Source: Nitrospinaceae bacterium
Lineage (GTDB): Bacteria > Nitrospinota_A > UBA7883 > JAJDBK01
Length of the DNA: 64,000 nt
Reading direction: 5' to 3'
Assembly: GCA_029261405.1 (NCBI GenBank)
Contig: JAJDBK010000001.1
Span: forward strand, 1 to 64,000
The notes under the pieces were generated by a model. It was not told the DNA's origin and did not search any database. It saw only the letters and a program-made list of their open reading frames with translations. Below, piece by piece: positions 1 through 8,727 of the stretch. Each line of letters begins with the position of its first letter. The stretch's first letter is position 1. A program made the position numbers and the translations under genes.

Positions 1-2
1 AG

Positions 3-107
3 TATATCGAAATATTCTATAATCGCCAAAGACGCCACTCGCGCCTTGGCTATCTGTCGCCTGCCGTATTTGCTAAAAAATACGATGAAACACAGGCGGT
101 AGCATGA
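3..107 (+). mobile_element. IS3-family transposase (OrfB), C-terminal fragment cut by the window edge
   Basis: The plus-strand frame from base 3 to the TGA at 105-107 encodes the C-terminal end of an IS3/IS150-type integrase. It shows YIEIFYNRQRRHSRLGYLSP, a signature of the last part of the DDE catalytic domain. The rest of the transposase would lie left of the window. The bases just after the stop (about 112-127, containing gtgtccacta) look like the terminal region of such an element. Whether the element is intact cannot be judged from this edge. Confidence 0.8.
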
Positions 108-132
108 GACGGAAGTGTCCACTATTTACAGG

Positions 133-315
133 ACTGGTCAGTTTGTCTACGTCAGCTCTAAGCGTCTACGTATACTGATGGAGCGCGACCTGTCGGATTT
201 ACAGATTGTAGCTCTGTTCATCGATGGCAAACGTTTTGCCGAGGATGCAATGATGATAGCCATTGGCGTGGCTACAGGCGGGAAGGGAGTATACGTATCC
301 CGGTTGTGGATATGA
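133..315 (+). pseudogene. IS256-family (mutator) transposase fragment
   Basis: The translated block carries LMERDLSDLQIVALFIDGK followed by FAEDAMMIAIGV. This is the conserved region around the first catalytic Asp of IS256 transposases (ALFLDGK.F.ED..vialGV). Only about 60 residues remain, compared with roughly 400 in the family. The frame ends early at a TGA and nothing upstream or downstream completes the protein. It directly abuts the IS3 end, so it is probably an old IS256 copy disrupted by the IS3 insertion. Non-functional. Confidence 0.7.
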
Positions 316-351
316 GCGAAGGAACTGCTGATCAACGAAACGATATCCGGG

Positions 352-1725
352 CTACGACTTTCCATCATCCGGTGTTGTTCTCAGGCGTAGGCGACGCCGT
401 AAAAATCCTGAGAACCAGTCGATTCCGATATTCAGTAGCGCCGTAATCAAAATCAGGAAAAACGCCCGGTCGAACCGCATGTCGGAGAAGGAACTGTCGA
501 TATAAAAACCGAGGGTATGGATCCCCAGAATTCCGAGGATCGCCGTCTCTCTCATGATTATCTCCCACCTGTAAAAGAGAAACGCCATGAAATTAGGGTA
601 AACGGCGGGAAGGGTCTCGAAAGCGTAGAGGTTAAGCCCGGTGGAGCTATCTTGTCGTAGTTCATGTTTCTCCGTCCGTCTCCCGATCAGATGCCCTATG
701 ATCGCTCCGTTGTGCAACGACAATGCCAGGATGGCGGGAATCGCCGATGGACCCCACAACTGCAAAAAGATATAAGCCAGGATATACTCAGGAGTCGAAC
801 GGATGATTACAAGAAAAATATGACCAGCCAGTCGTAACCTTGCGCCGAAAAAGAGGGGTGAGATCAGTGGAAACGTCGCCAGAGCAAAAACACCTGTACA
901 GACTAAAGCGATCATTGTGAGGGGGATGGTTTCGAGGAGGCCGGGATACGCCTGAGTCATTATCAACTTTCGGGTCCATTCCAAAAGCCCCATCATTGTA
1001 GTGAGATCAAAATTCTCCGCCACCCTGACCGGGTGTGGAACTATGTCACTTGCAAAAAACCTGTAGCCATTCTCCCAGTTAATTTCGGCCCCACCCCGCA
1101 TGGCGAACATTGAGACAAAAAGGTAAACCGGCAAAAGCTTCGGACGTACCCACCACCTCATTGAGGCGATTACCAGATAGAACAGAATCAACAGCCCCGA
1201 CACCTCAGAGTAGTTTCCCTGCGCAAAAGCCGATTCGAGATGGTACCCGATTGTGGGAAGACCGACGAACCCCAGCACTGCGCTGGAGCGAAGTCCGCAC
1301 TCGAACCTGTAGAGGGTGTACGAAAGGATATGAGGCATTGAATCTGGCAGACGGGCGTACAAAAGCGCCGATAACCGACTTGTCTCAGGATGCAAAGTTC
1401 GCAAAGGAGCGGTATCCGCCTCTTCTAAAATCTCGGAATAGACTTTGGCAAAAACCCCGGAGTATGGAATGGCGATGGCCAAAAGGGCGGTAACGGGAGT
1501 CAGCCCGAAAATTTGCAGAAATATCAACGCCCAGAAAAGTTCGTGGATCGCTCTTATAAAAGCGCAGAACACTTTTACGGCGCGATGGTGGAAAACGAGC
1601 GTCAGAAAAAATCCGGCAATACTTCCGAACGCCACTCCCAGCAAGGCGAACGCCACGGTATTAAAAAATGTTCCGACCAGGTTTTCTGTGGCGAAAAAGT
1701 CGGGGGTAACTGCGCCTTTGGCCAT
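352..1725 (-). CDS. phnE: PhnE-type ABC permease, two permease domains in tandem
   Basis: Inner-membrane permease of a phosphonate/selenate-class ABC importer. Two copies of the PhnE fold lie in one chain: residues about 1-200 (RFECGLRSSAVLGFVGLPTIG is the coupling loop) and about 250-450 (RWEIIMRETAILGILGIHTLG is the second coupling loop). A tandem protein can replace a PhnE homodimer. It is the last gene of the phnD-phnC-phnE run. The first ATG at 1725 lies inside the first transmembrane helix. The same frame stays open upstream to a CTG at 1860 that overlaps the phnC stop as CTGA, and adds about 45 residues containing the missing hydrophobic start (AFLLLFFADIEI). The true start is therefore probably that CTG, making about 502 aa. 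Function is certain at family level; substrate is not. Confidence 0.85.
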   Translation of the reverse strand: MAKGAVTPDFFATENLVGTFFNTVAFALLGVAFGSIAGFFLTLVFHHRAVKVFCAFIRAIHELFWALIFLQIFGLTPVTALLAIAIPYSGVFAKVYSEILEEADTAPLRTLHPETSRLSALLYARLPDSMPHILSYTLYRFECGLRSSAVLGFVGLPTIGYHLESAFAQGNYSEVSGLLILFYLVIASMRWWVRPKLLPVYLFVSMFAMRGGAEINWENGYRFFASDIVPHPVRVAENFDLTTMMGLLEWTRKLIMTQAYPGLLETIPLTMIALVCTGVFALATFPLISPLFFGARLRLAGHIFLVIIRSTPEYILAYIFLQLWGPSAIPAILALSLHNGAIIGHLIGRRTEKHELRQDSSTGLNLYAFETLPAVYPNFMAFLFYRWEIIMRETAILGILGIHTLGFYIDSSFSDMRFDRAFFLILITALLNIGIDWFSGFLRRRLRLRTTPDDGKS

Positions 1726-1856
1726 CCTGTAAAACTCGCCCCACGGGTCGCTTGTGGTAATCTCGATATCGGCGAAAAAAAGGAGGAGGAACGCAAGCCC
1801 CGCGAACGAAAGGCTTGTACTAAGAAGAGGACGCGACTGCTTCAGTTTATACCGCT

Positions 1857-2507
1857 TCAGTTAAGGTATAGCTTATCGAGATCCGATTTTTTAATCCCCC
1901 TGGTGGGGGTATCGACTACCACCTGGCCATCTTTTAACCCTATTATCCGGTCGGAGTATTCGAGCGCCAGGTCAACGTCGTGCATGGAGAGGACCACGGT
2001 TTCGAAAGTGTCGTTGACGTATTGCAAAACCTCCCGCGACTGATGATCATCCACGGCGGAGACAGGTTCGTCGGCCAGAAGGACGGAGCCGGATCGGTAG
2101 AAGGCCCGACCGATGGCGGTTCTCAGTTTCTGCCCACCAGATAGAGAGCCGACCGGGGTAAAGAGTTTTTCTTCCAGACCCAGCTTGCAGGCTATTTCAC
2201 GGACCGGTTCAACCTCGCCTGCCATAGGATGGATTAGGTTGGCTATATTGTACCAGGTCGGTTTTTCGTTCAGTTTTCCCATGTAGATGTTGTGGAATAC
2301 CGACAGCGATTTCACCAGCCCCCAGTCTTGCGGAATGATGGCGGTGTTCGATCTGTTCTTATCGTACATAAGTTGCAGTAGAGTGGTTTTCCCGGCGCCG
2401 CTCTTCCCGATGAACGAAACCCGCTCCCCCTTTTTTATATGGATCGACACTCCATGCAGAACATCTTTGCCACCGTATCCGGCGGTTACGTTTTGAAGAT
2501 CAAACAT
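1857..2507 (-). CDS. phnC: PhnC-type ABC importer ATPase
   Basis: Cytoplasmic ATPase of the importer formed with the PhnE-like permease and PhnD-like binding protein. Visible motifs in order: Walker A GKSGAGKTT (about 34-42), ABC signature LSGGQKLRTAIGRAF (about 124), Walker B SVLLADEP, and the switch His in MHDVDLALEYSDR. At 216 aa it is slightly shorter than typical PhnC (about 250-260 aa). Its start abuts the phnD stop and its end overlaps the extended phnE reading frame, so the three are one translationally coupled operon. Confidence 0.9.
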   Translation of the reverse strand: MFDLQNVTAGYGGKDVLHGVSIHIKKGERVSFIGKSGAGKTTLLQLMYDKNRSNTAIIPQDWGLVKSLSVFHNIYMGKLNEKPTWYNIANLIHPMAGEVEPVREIACKLGLEEKLFTPVGSLSGGQKLRTAIGRAFYRSGSVLLADEPVSAVDDHQSREVLQYVNDTFETVVLSMHDVDLALEYSDRIIGLKDGQVVVDTPTRGIKKSDLDKLYLN

Positions 2508-3364
2508 CAGTCGAGTAGTCCTATTGATTTGCCGACCTTGAGGATCGGCTCGTAATCGCTGTTCGTAGCTTTCACAAAACTCTTCCGCGGAAAGGAGGCT
2601 AAAAGATCAGGGTCGTTCATATCAAGGAGCGCTTTTTGAACTTTTTGAGTAAAACCATCGCCCCAGGTTTTTGCGACATCGCCACGGATTGTCCACTGGT
2701 AGTCGGGATAGGTAGGGGTTTCCCAGATGATCGAGACTTTCGATTCGTCGATCTTGCCAGCTTTAAGTTCGTTCTCCCATACCTTGAAATTAACTGCGCC
2801 GATGTCGTATGCGCCAGACTGCACAAGGGCAATAGTCCGGGAATGGTCCCCCGAAAATCCGACCCTCGAAAAGACCTCATCAGGCGCTTTATTAAAAAGG
2901 TTTCTGATGTGAAACTCCGGCATAAGCCTTCCTGACGTAGAGCCTTTCGACCCGAAGGTGAAAGTTTTGCCCGCAATCGCTTTTTGTAATTCGTCGGAAG
3001 TTTTGAGTCCCGTTTTGGCGTTGGCTATGAAGTAGGTGACAAAAAACTGGTCTTCGTACCCTTGCGCGATGGCTGACGATCCGGGCGCCAGGTTCCGCGC
3101 TCTGACACCAGAAAGTCCGCCAAACCACGCGAGTTGAACCTGATTGTTTCTGAAGGCGGTGACGGCGGCTGAGTACGATTTTACCGGAACGAACTTTACT
3201 TCAACGCCAAGTTCTTGCGAGAGGTAACTTGCGACTTTATCAAACCTGCTGTGCAGTCTGGTCTCATCTTCGTCCGGTATCGCCGTAAAGGTGAAAGCCG
3301 CACAGTTGGCCATCTCTACACTGAAGGTTGACAAGAGTAGAAATAACGCAAAACCCCTTAACAT
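2507..3364 (-). CDS. phnD: PhnD-family substrate-binding protein, putative selenate-importer type
   Basis: Periplasmic binding protein with an N-terminal signal peptide ending near NCAAFTF. The opening AIPDEDETRLHSRFDKVASY, then VPVKSYSAAVTAFRNNQVQ and LAWFGGLSGVRAR, match the PhnD subfamily commonly annotated as putative selenate ABC transporter binding protein rather than true phosphonate PhnD. This is family knowledge from memory. It is the first gene of the three-gene importer operon and follows a good sigma-54-like promoter at 3412-3427. Substrate could be selenate or selenite, phosphonate or phosphite. No selD or other selenium gene is seen in the window to settle it. Confidence 0.85.
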   Translation of the reverse strand: MLRGFALFLLLSTFSVEMANCAAFTFTAIPDEDETRLHSRFDKVASYLSQELGVEVKFVPVKSYSAAVTAFRNNQVQLAWFGGLSGVRARNLAPGSSAIAQGYEDQFFVTYFIANAKTGLKTSDELQKAIAGKTFTFGSKGSTSGRLMPEFHIRNLFNKAPDEVFSRVGFSGDHSRTIALVQSGAYDIGAVNFKVWENELKAGKIDESKVSIIWETPTYPDYQWTIRGDVAKTWGDGFTQKVQKALLDMNDPDLLASFPRKSFVKATNSDYEPILKVGKSIGLLD

Positions 3365-3411
3365 TTCGGCTCCTTAAAGACTCTGTTGATTCATTAGACT
3401 TGATACAAAGG

Positions 3412-3427
3412 AGCAAGAGTTGAGCCA
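3412..3427 (-). promoter_or_regulatory. Sigma-54-type -24/-12 promoter for the phnDCE-like operon
   Basis: Read on the minus strand the site is TGGCTCAACTCTTGCT. It has the invariant GG and GC separated by ten bases and matches TGGCACG-N4-TTGCW at nearly all positions. The expected transcription start is near 3400, about 35 bases before the phnD ATG. Confidence 0.6.
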
Positions 3428-3566
3428 AACTTAAAATCGGTTGCCGGGGGGGAGTGTAACTTTAATGGTACTTATAGACAAATAAAGTCAAACACTTATC
3501 GCATTGATTTTATTAACTATTCAGTTATTCAATTGATCTATTGAAGAATATTATACGAACAGCTGA

Positions 3567-3588
3567 ACGTTTTGTTATATTAAAACGT
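3567..3588. repeat. Short inverted repeat downstream of the ArsR-rhodanese gene
   Basis: ACGTTTT and AAAACGT are 7-base arms around an 8-base centre. It sits 17 bases past the stop of the ArsR-rhodanese gene. It could be a weak terminator, but no T-run follows, or an ArsR-type operator. Nothing else is recognised in 3428-3604, which is AT-rich. Confidence 0.3.
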
Positions 3589-3604
3589 AAAGAACAACAT
3601 TGGA

Positions 3605-4270
3605 CTAGTCGGACTTCTCAACAGGCAATCCAGCCCGTTTCCACTCTGGAAAACCATCCTCCAGACGCTTGGCGGAAAAACCCCGCTCACGCAAGGAGGC
3701 CACCGCATCAAAAGACAAGAGGCAATACGCGCCACGGCAATAAGCGACAACATCTTTCCCGATGTCGAGACTATCGATTTTCCCTTCCAGAAGTTTGAAG
3801 GGGATGTTGACGGCGCCTGGCAGGTGACCCGCGTTGTACTCCTCCGGGGGGCGAACGTCCAACACAGTCACAAGCCCCTGCTTGACCCGCTCCAGCAGAT
3901 CCTCCGCCCCGACAGGCTCCAGATCGTCTTTTGTCTTGAGGTAGAGATTGATAAGCTGGTCCACCTCGGCAAGGTTTCTCTCGGCTATCTTTCGGACAAG
4001 GTTCATAAGGTCAATAACCGAGTCGTCCGACAGACGGTAATAGACCCGCTGGGCGTCTTTACGGGTAGCGACCAGTCCGGCGTATCGAAGGTTTTGCAGG
4101 TGCTGGGATGTATTGGCGAGAGAGAGACCGGTAAGTTTCGATAACGAATCGACGCTTCTCTCATCCTGGGCGAGGAACTCCAGTAGCTCCAGGCGGTTAG
4201 CGCTTGAGATCGCCTTGCCAATCCTGGCCAACTGTTCGAACAGCTGATGTTTTACACCCGGGCCGGACAT
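3605..4270 (-). CDS. ArsR-family transcriptional regulator fused to a rhodanese domain
   Basis: Residues about 10-90 form an ArsR/SmtB winged helix (RLELLEFLAQDERSVDSLSK, then LANTSQHLQNLRYAGLV). Residues about 120-215 form a rhodanese domain with the active-site loop VAYCRGAYC and the ending GFPEWKRAGLPV. This architecture is a known family thought to sense sulfane sulfur or thiol state through the rhodanese cysteine. The repressor helix lacks obvious ELCVC metal-binding cysteines, which favours thiol or sulfur sensing over metal sensing. It is the last gene of the minus-strand run beginning at the NosZ-like cluster, 15 bases after a TPR gene. The target operator is unknown. Confidence 0.85.
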   Translation of the reverse strand: MSGPGVKHQLFEQLARIGKAISSANRLELLEFLAQDERSVDSLSKLTGLSLANTSQHLQNLRYAGLVATRKDAQRVYYRLSDDSVIDLMNLVRKIAERNLAEVDQLINLYLKTKDDLEPVGAEDLLERVKQGLVTVLDVRPPEEYNAGHLPGAVNIPFKLLEGKIDSLDIGKDVVAYCRGAYCLLSFDAVASLRERGFSAKRLEDGFPEWKRAGLPVEKSD

Positions 4271-4285
4271 ATCGGTTATCAGCTG

Positions 4286-4705
4286 TTACTGGCAGGCGCT
4301 ACGGAAACCTGCGGAACACCCTTTTTTATAATCGGCTTTCGCTTTGTCCATCTCACCCATTATCTCGCTCACCTGACCACGCACATAATAGGCCTCACCG
4401 ATTTTCGGATCGAGGGATATGGCCATGTCAAGATCCTTGACAGCGTTATCGATATCACCCATATCTTTTTTCGCTTTGCCACGCAAGGCGTAACCTTTGG
4501 CGAACTTTGCGTCGAGTTTAATCGCGTCGGAAGAGAGTTTAATGGCCTTGGAATAATCGGCGGAGCCGTAGGCGGATAGAGCTTTGCGATGGATGCTCTC
4601 CGTCTTCTTCGCTGTGTCGTCGCCACCACCCCATGGCAGGTCGAAAGCTATCGAATCTCCCGCAGTGATCCAGATCAAAGTAACCGCAATCAGTAAGACA
4701 CGCAT
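4286..4705 (-). CDS. Secreted TPR-repeat protein
   Basis: 139 aa with a signal peptide ending near DSIAFDLPW, followed by about three tetratricopeptide repeats (ALSAYGSADYSKAIKL, AKGYALRGKAKKDMGDID, EAYYVRGQVSEIMGEMD) and a C-terminal GCSAGFRSACQ. The start is supported by AGGGGG shortly before the ATG. It probably acts as a periplasmic scaffold. It follows the spermidine-synthase-like giant, which also ends in TPRs, by 17 bases. The specific partner is unknown. Confidence 0.7.
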   Translation of the reverse strand: MRVLLIAVTLIWITAGDSIAFDLPWGGGDDTAKKTESIHRKALSAYGSADYSKAIKLSSDAIKLDAKFAKGYALRGKAKKDMGDIDNAVKDLDMAISLDPKIGEAYYVRGQVSEIMGEMDKAKADYKKGCSAGFRSACQ

Positions 4706-4722
4706 TTTTTCCCCCTGTTGAA

Positions 4723-7686
4723 TTATGAATTGCCCAAGCCAGGCATTTCGGTTTTCAATCTCTTCTCTACATCCCTGTACGCCCGAAGAACAAGTACCCT
4801 CTCCTCCGGTGTCGATTTCATTTTCAGCGCATTGCCGTAAAGTTCTTTTGCTCTCACAGGCTCGTCTAATTTTGTATCATACAACCCTGCGAGGTTTACG
4901 ACAGCAAGGAAATAGTTTTTGTCGAGTTTAATGGCCGACTTGAACTGAGTTTCCGCTTCGTCGGTCTTCCCCATTCTGGCGTAAAACATGGCGCGAAGGA
5001 AGTGGTACTGCGGTTCGAAAAGCTTGTCGTCGTCCAGTTTCTCCGTGTCCCCAAGCATAGCGAGGCCGAGATCGATCTTGTCCGCCGAGAGAGCTTTGTA
5101 TATTGTGCTTAAGTTAAGTGAGAGAAGAGCGTATCGAGCGTCCGGGTTGTCGGGGTTTTTCGCAAGGGCCTTATTAAACGCTCCGGCGGCGAGAGCCATC
5201 TTGTTGTCGTTCATAGCGATCCTGCCATCAAGAAAACTTGTCTGCGAATCGAAATAACTTTTAAACCGCTCTTGTTGCTCCTCAGTAAAATAGAAAGAGG
5301 GGGGGGGCTCCCTGAATTCAATAATGCCGGCAAGGTTGCCCCCCTTTACCGACACTCCGCCAACGCCTACCCGTGGCGCCGAAAACTCCACCGTCGGTTT
5401 GTCGTCGATCAAAGGTTCGATACCTTTCACATACTCTTTGAGTTGATCTCGTCCCATCATATAACTTGCGAAGAGTTGGTATGCGTTCCTGATTCCAAGT
5501 TCACCCAGACTCTTCGCCACTTCGGGAAACTCCATCCGCTCCTGAATCGTGTCGAGGCTGACAGGAGTTTCTTCCAGCGACCCGATCATGATAGCGTCCC
5601 ACTTGGTCAACCACATCGACGTATTCGGAAACACCTCGACGAACGAGGCCACAAGCGATTTAAAATCGGCTTCAGAGAGGTGATGCAACGGTATCCACTG
5701 TGAAACAATTCCACCCTTTTTCAAGCGCCTCGCCATCAGTTCGTAATACTCTTTTGTGTAGAGCGAAACAATACCGGCGTTCGATGGAGGTGGTGGTTCG
5801 GAGGTGATGAAATCGAAAAAACGCCTTGTTGTCAGGAGGTAGTTGCGACCGTCCTCTTCGATTATAGTCAGCTTTTCCGAGTTTGCGACTTCAAGGTTGC
5901 CCGCCTGGAAAAAATTGGCCGCCATGAATACCTCCCGTGATATATCCACGGCGGTAACGTTTTCGATTCTGTGGGTTTTAACCGCGCCCGCTGTCGATCC
6001 CGTTCCGAAGCAGATAACAAGAGCGTTCTTCGGGTCGGGATGTAGCAGTAGTGGGATATGGGCCTGCAACCGCTCCAGTTGCAACGCCTCCCTGAACGAT
6101 CCTGCGATCGGATCGCCGTTGATCCACAACCTCTTGAAAGGCCGACGACCCGGTGTCAGATCAGACTCCTGGCTTGAGACCAAAACTGTGGCGGAGGGTC
6201 CTTCCATGTAAAACTCCACGTCACTACCGGCGTCGAGTTTCTGGGTGGAGAGATAATAGACAACATCCGTATTAAGAAGCAGAAGAGCTGATACGGGTAA
6301 GGCCACTATCAGAGTCATCACCGCAAGGGGTGTTCTGGCTTTGAACGAACTTGTAAGAAGAGCGTAGAGACCAGACACAAGGGCGATCCACGCGATGAGA
6401 ATGACTCCCTTGTGAACTCCGATGAGAGGAATAAGGATAAACCCCGCCAAAATGGAGCCTGTAACACTACCTATGATATTTACGGCGTAAACACGACCAA
6501 TCTCGCCACCAGCTCTCTTTACACCTTCGGAAAAACCGGCGGCTATAGGAGGAAAACAACAACCCATAAGAAATGCGCATGGGCCAACGGTCAAGAGTGA
6601 AAACATGACCGCCTGGGCCATCGGCTCCCCACCCGGAATAATAGCGGCAAGAAAACCGCTCTCCCGCATTACGGAGTCGAGAATTCCGATGAGGGTCTCG
6701 TTAAGGGCGAACCCGAAAAGAGAGAAGAGAGCCAATATTCCAACACCCGTCTGGAACAGGGAGAAAAGAACCCTGTTAGAGTCTCTGGTCTTGCCGACAA
6801 ACTTCATCGCTACAGCGCTACCAAAACCGATCCCCAAAAGAAATACGGCAAGAATCAGGGTAAACGCATAAGTGGTGTTATTAAGCAGAAGGATCAGCGT
6901 CCTTGTCCAGAGCAGTTCCAGCGAGAGAGCGCAAAACCCCGACAGACCGTACAGAAACAGAAGTGTCATATCGGGTCTCGGCTGGTCTTTTATTTTTACT
7001 TTTTTTGCCGGAACAGATTTTTCCGATGCAACCTGGAATGCGGGTTCAGCGCCCACAAGCCATGCAACGACACCAAGTAGAATATTCAGCCCGCCGCCGA
7101 TCATCAATGTCGTACTGAGACCGAAAAGCTCGATCATCACAAACCCGGCGGTTATACAACCGACCATAGCGCCCAATGTGTTGACGGCGTAGAGCCATCC
7201 GGCGACTTTACCACCTGCGATTTCCCTGTTCATGGCGAAGAAACGAACCATCGCGGGCAATGTGCCACCCATCAGGGCCGTCGGTATAATCATGGCGGCG
7301 ACCGCCATACCGGCGCGTAACAGAATTATTTCGGGTGTCGCGCCCCCCTCGGAAACGTGTAACGTCACATAGAGGCTTTGCAGGATCGATAGGATAACCG
7401 GGAAGAGCAGTAGATAGACACCTAGCCCTATCTCAAGCGAGGCGTAAAGTCTGACAGGCGAGAACCCCTTGTCGAGCAGACGGCCAAAAAACTCCGAGCC
7501 GATCCCCAGACCCGCCATAAACGCCACTAATACCGCGCTTATGGCATAGACACTGACACCCAGAAACAAGGAGAGCTGTCTGGCCCAGACAATCTCATAA
7601 ACCAGCCCCAACGCGCCTGAAATAAAAAACAGGCCGATCAACGCAAGCTGTTTTGAAACGCCTGCGTTTACGATCTTTTCATTCAA
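4723..7686 (-). CDS. Polytopic spermidine-synthase-like protein with C-terminal TPR domain
   Basis: 987-aa membrane protein of the fused MFS/spermidine-synthase family. Residues about 12-460 hold numerous hydrophobic helices, with the family opening FFISGALGLVYEIVWARQL and later SGFCALSLELLWTRTLILLL. Residues about 490-740 are a spermidine-synthase Rossmann domain (LVICFGTGSTAGA, ENVTAVDISREV, EDGRNYLL, FDFITSEPPPPSNAG). Residues about 810-980 are TPR repeats. The catalytic-site Asp of true SpeE is replaced by SEPP, so polyamine synthesis is doubtful. The family has no settled role. It lies 3' of two beta-propeller genes with almost no gap, so it is probably in the NosZ-cytochrome operon. A paralogue lies at 14617-17367. 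Confidence 0.8.
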   Translation of the reverse strand: MNEKIVNAGVSKQLALIGLFFISGALGLVYEIVWARQLSLFLGVSVYAISAVLVAFMAGLGIGSEFFGRLLDKGFSPVRLYASLEIGLGVYLLLFPVILSILQSLYVTLHVSEGGATPEIILLRAGMAVAAMIIPTALMGGTLPAMVRFFAMNREIAGGKVAGWLYAVNTLGAMVGCITAGFVMIELFGLSTTLMIGGGLNILLGVVAWLVGAEPAFQVASEKSVPAKKVKIKDQPRPDMTLLFLYGLSGFCALSLELLWTRTLILLLNNTTYAFTLILAVFLLGIGFGSAVAMKFVGKTRDSNRVLFSLFQTGVGILALFSLFGFALNETLIGILDSVMRESGFLAAIIPGGEPMAQAVMFSLLTVGPCAFLMGCCFPPIAAGFSEGVKRAGGEIGRVYAVNIIGSVTGSILAGFILIPLIGVHKGVILIAWIALVSGLYALLTSSFKARTPLAVMTLIVALPVSALLLLNTDVVYYLSTQKLDAGSDVEFYMEGPSATVLVSSQESDLTPGRRPFKRLWINGDPIAGSFREALQLERLQAHIPLLLHPDPKNALVICFGTGSTAGAVKTHRIENVTAVDISREVFMAANFFQAGNLEVANSEKLTIIEEDGRNYLLTTRRFFDFITSEPPPPSNAGIVSLYTKEYYELMARRLKKGGIVSQWIPLHHLSEADFKSLVASFVEVFPNTSMWLTKWDAIMIGSLEETPVSLDTIQERMEFPEVAKSLGELGIRNAYQLFASYMMGRDQLKEYVKGIEPLIDDKPTVEFSAPRVGVGGVSVKGGNLAGIIEFREPPPSFYFTEEQQERFKSYFDSQTSFLDGRIAMNDNKMALAAGAFNKALAKNPDNPDARYALLSLNLSTIYKALSADKIDLGLAMLGDTEKLDDDKLFEPQYHFLRAMFYARMGKTDEAETQFKSAIKLDKNYFLAVVNLAGLYDTKLDEPVRAKELYGNALKMKSTPEERVLVLRAYRDVEKRLKTEMPGLGNS

Positions 7687-8724
7687 CTAGAATATCCCTT
7701 CAGGTGGTTTAAAGCGTACTTTAAGAGAGTTTTTGACATCACCTGCTTTTGTAGTATCAAACAAACCTATCTGAGACACTTTCGACTGGGTGAACCATAT
7801 TCTGCCAAGAGGATCGACAGCCAGCGAGTTTGGTTTTGAGTCACCTGTTTTCAGATCAAACGTCTGAAAAATCGCCGCGCCAGGAGTGAAACGTAAAAGA
7901 CGGTTATCGGTGCTTTGCACAAACCAGATATTATCCTTCCGGTCTATAGTCATCTCCTGGGAGCCTTTGTTTTTCGGCAACGAATACTCCCCCACGGTTT
8001 CCCCTTTCACAGGGTCAAACTTTACGAGGAGATGATCCACCATTTTCAGATACCAGATAAACCCTTTGGAGTCCACCACCGTACCCATGGGTGATTGTAT
8101 CTGTTTTGAAATTTTCCATTCAGTAAAGGCGGCTTTGGAAGGATCGAACATTGTGAGCATATTCGCAGACCTTTGAAGAAACCAGATCCTGCCCGATTTA
8201 TCCTCCACCAGATCAAACGGCCCTCCGCTCCTGTGCGGTATTTCGTACTCGGAGAATTTTTTCGTCGTCGGATTAAATTTCACCAAAAGCCCCAGACTCC
8301 AACCCAAGGTCCAGATAGCCCCATCTTTAGCCACCATGATCGAAACAGGTCCGGTCTTGTTGGTGGGCAGAAGATACTCCTCGAAACTTTCTGTTTCAGG
8401 ATCAAACCGTCCAATGGCGTTGGCGTCCTGTTCGCTGAACCACAAAACGCCCTTATGATCTATAGCAAGATCCAGAGCGGAGCTTTTTGTGGATGGTATC
8501 TTGTAATGCTTTAAACCTTTTGAGGCCGGATCGAAACGAACGATCTTGTTGGTGTTGTATTCTATAAACCAGACTATCCCGCCCGGAGCCACGGCGATGG
8601 AGGAGGGAAATACCCCCTTTTCCAGGACAGAATATTCAGTAACCAGGTCATCGCTGGCTACAACCAGATTCGGAGAAAGAAGAATAATCGACCCAAGAAC
8701 TATCAGGATCGCAAAAGTTCGCAT
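7687..8724 (-). CDS. Secreted Vgb-like beta-propeller protein (streptogramin-lyase fold)
   Basis: 345 aa with a cleavable signal peptide (about 1-23, ending LVVASDD) and six or seven repeats of the type GxIWFxExxxNxIxRFDPxT. Examples are GVLWFSEQDANAIGRFDPET and GRIWFTQSKVSQIGLFD. This is the Vgb/NHL-type propeller. The catalytic His/Glu set of true virginiamycin B lyases is not evident, and antibiotic inactivation is unlikely in this context. The gene begins 3 bases after the related 441-aa propeller and ends at the start of the spermidine-synthase-like gene. A periplasmic scaffold or electron-transfer accessory is a reasonable inference only. Confidence 0.75.
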   Translation of the reverse strand: MRTFAILIVLGSIILLSPNLVVASDDLVTEYSVLEKGVFPSSIAVAPGGIVWFIEYNTNKIVRFDPASKGLKHYKIPSTKSSALDLAIDHKGVLWFSEQDANAIGRFDPETESFEEYLLPTNKTGPVSIMVAKDGAIWTLGWSLGLLVKFNPTTKKFSEYEIPHRSGGPFDLVEDKSGRIWFLQRSANMLTMFDPSKAAFTEWKISKQIQSPMGTVVDSKGFIWYLKMVDHLLVKFDPVKGETVGEYSLPKNKGSQEMTIDRKDNIWFVQSTDNRLLRFTPGAAIFQTFDLKTGDSKPNSLAVDPLGRIWFTQSKVSQIGLFDTTKAGDVKNSLKVRFKPPEGIF

Positions 8725-8727
8725 ATG

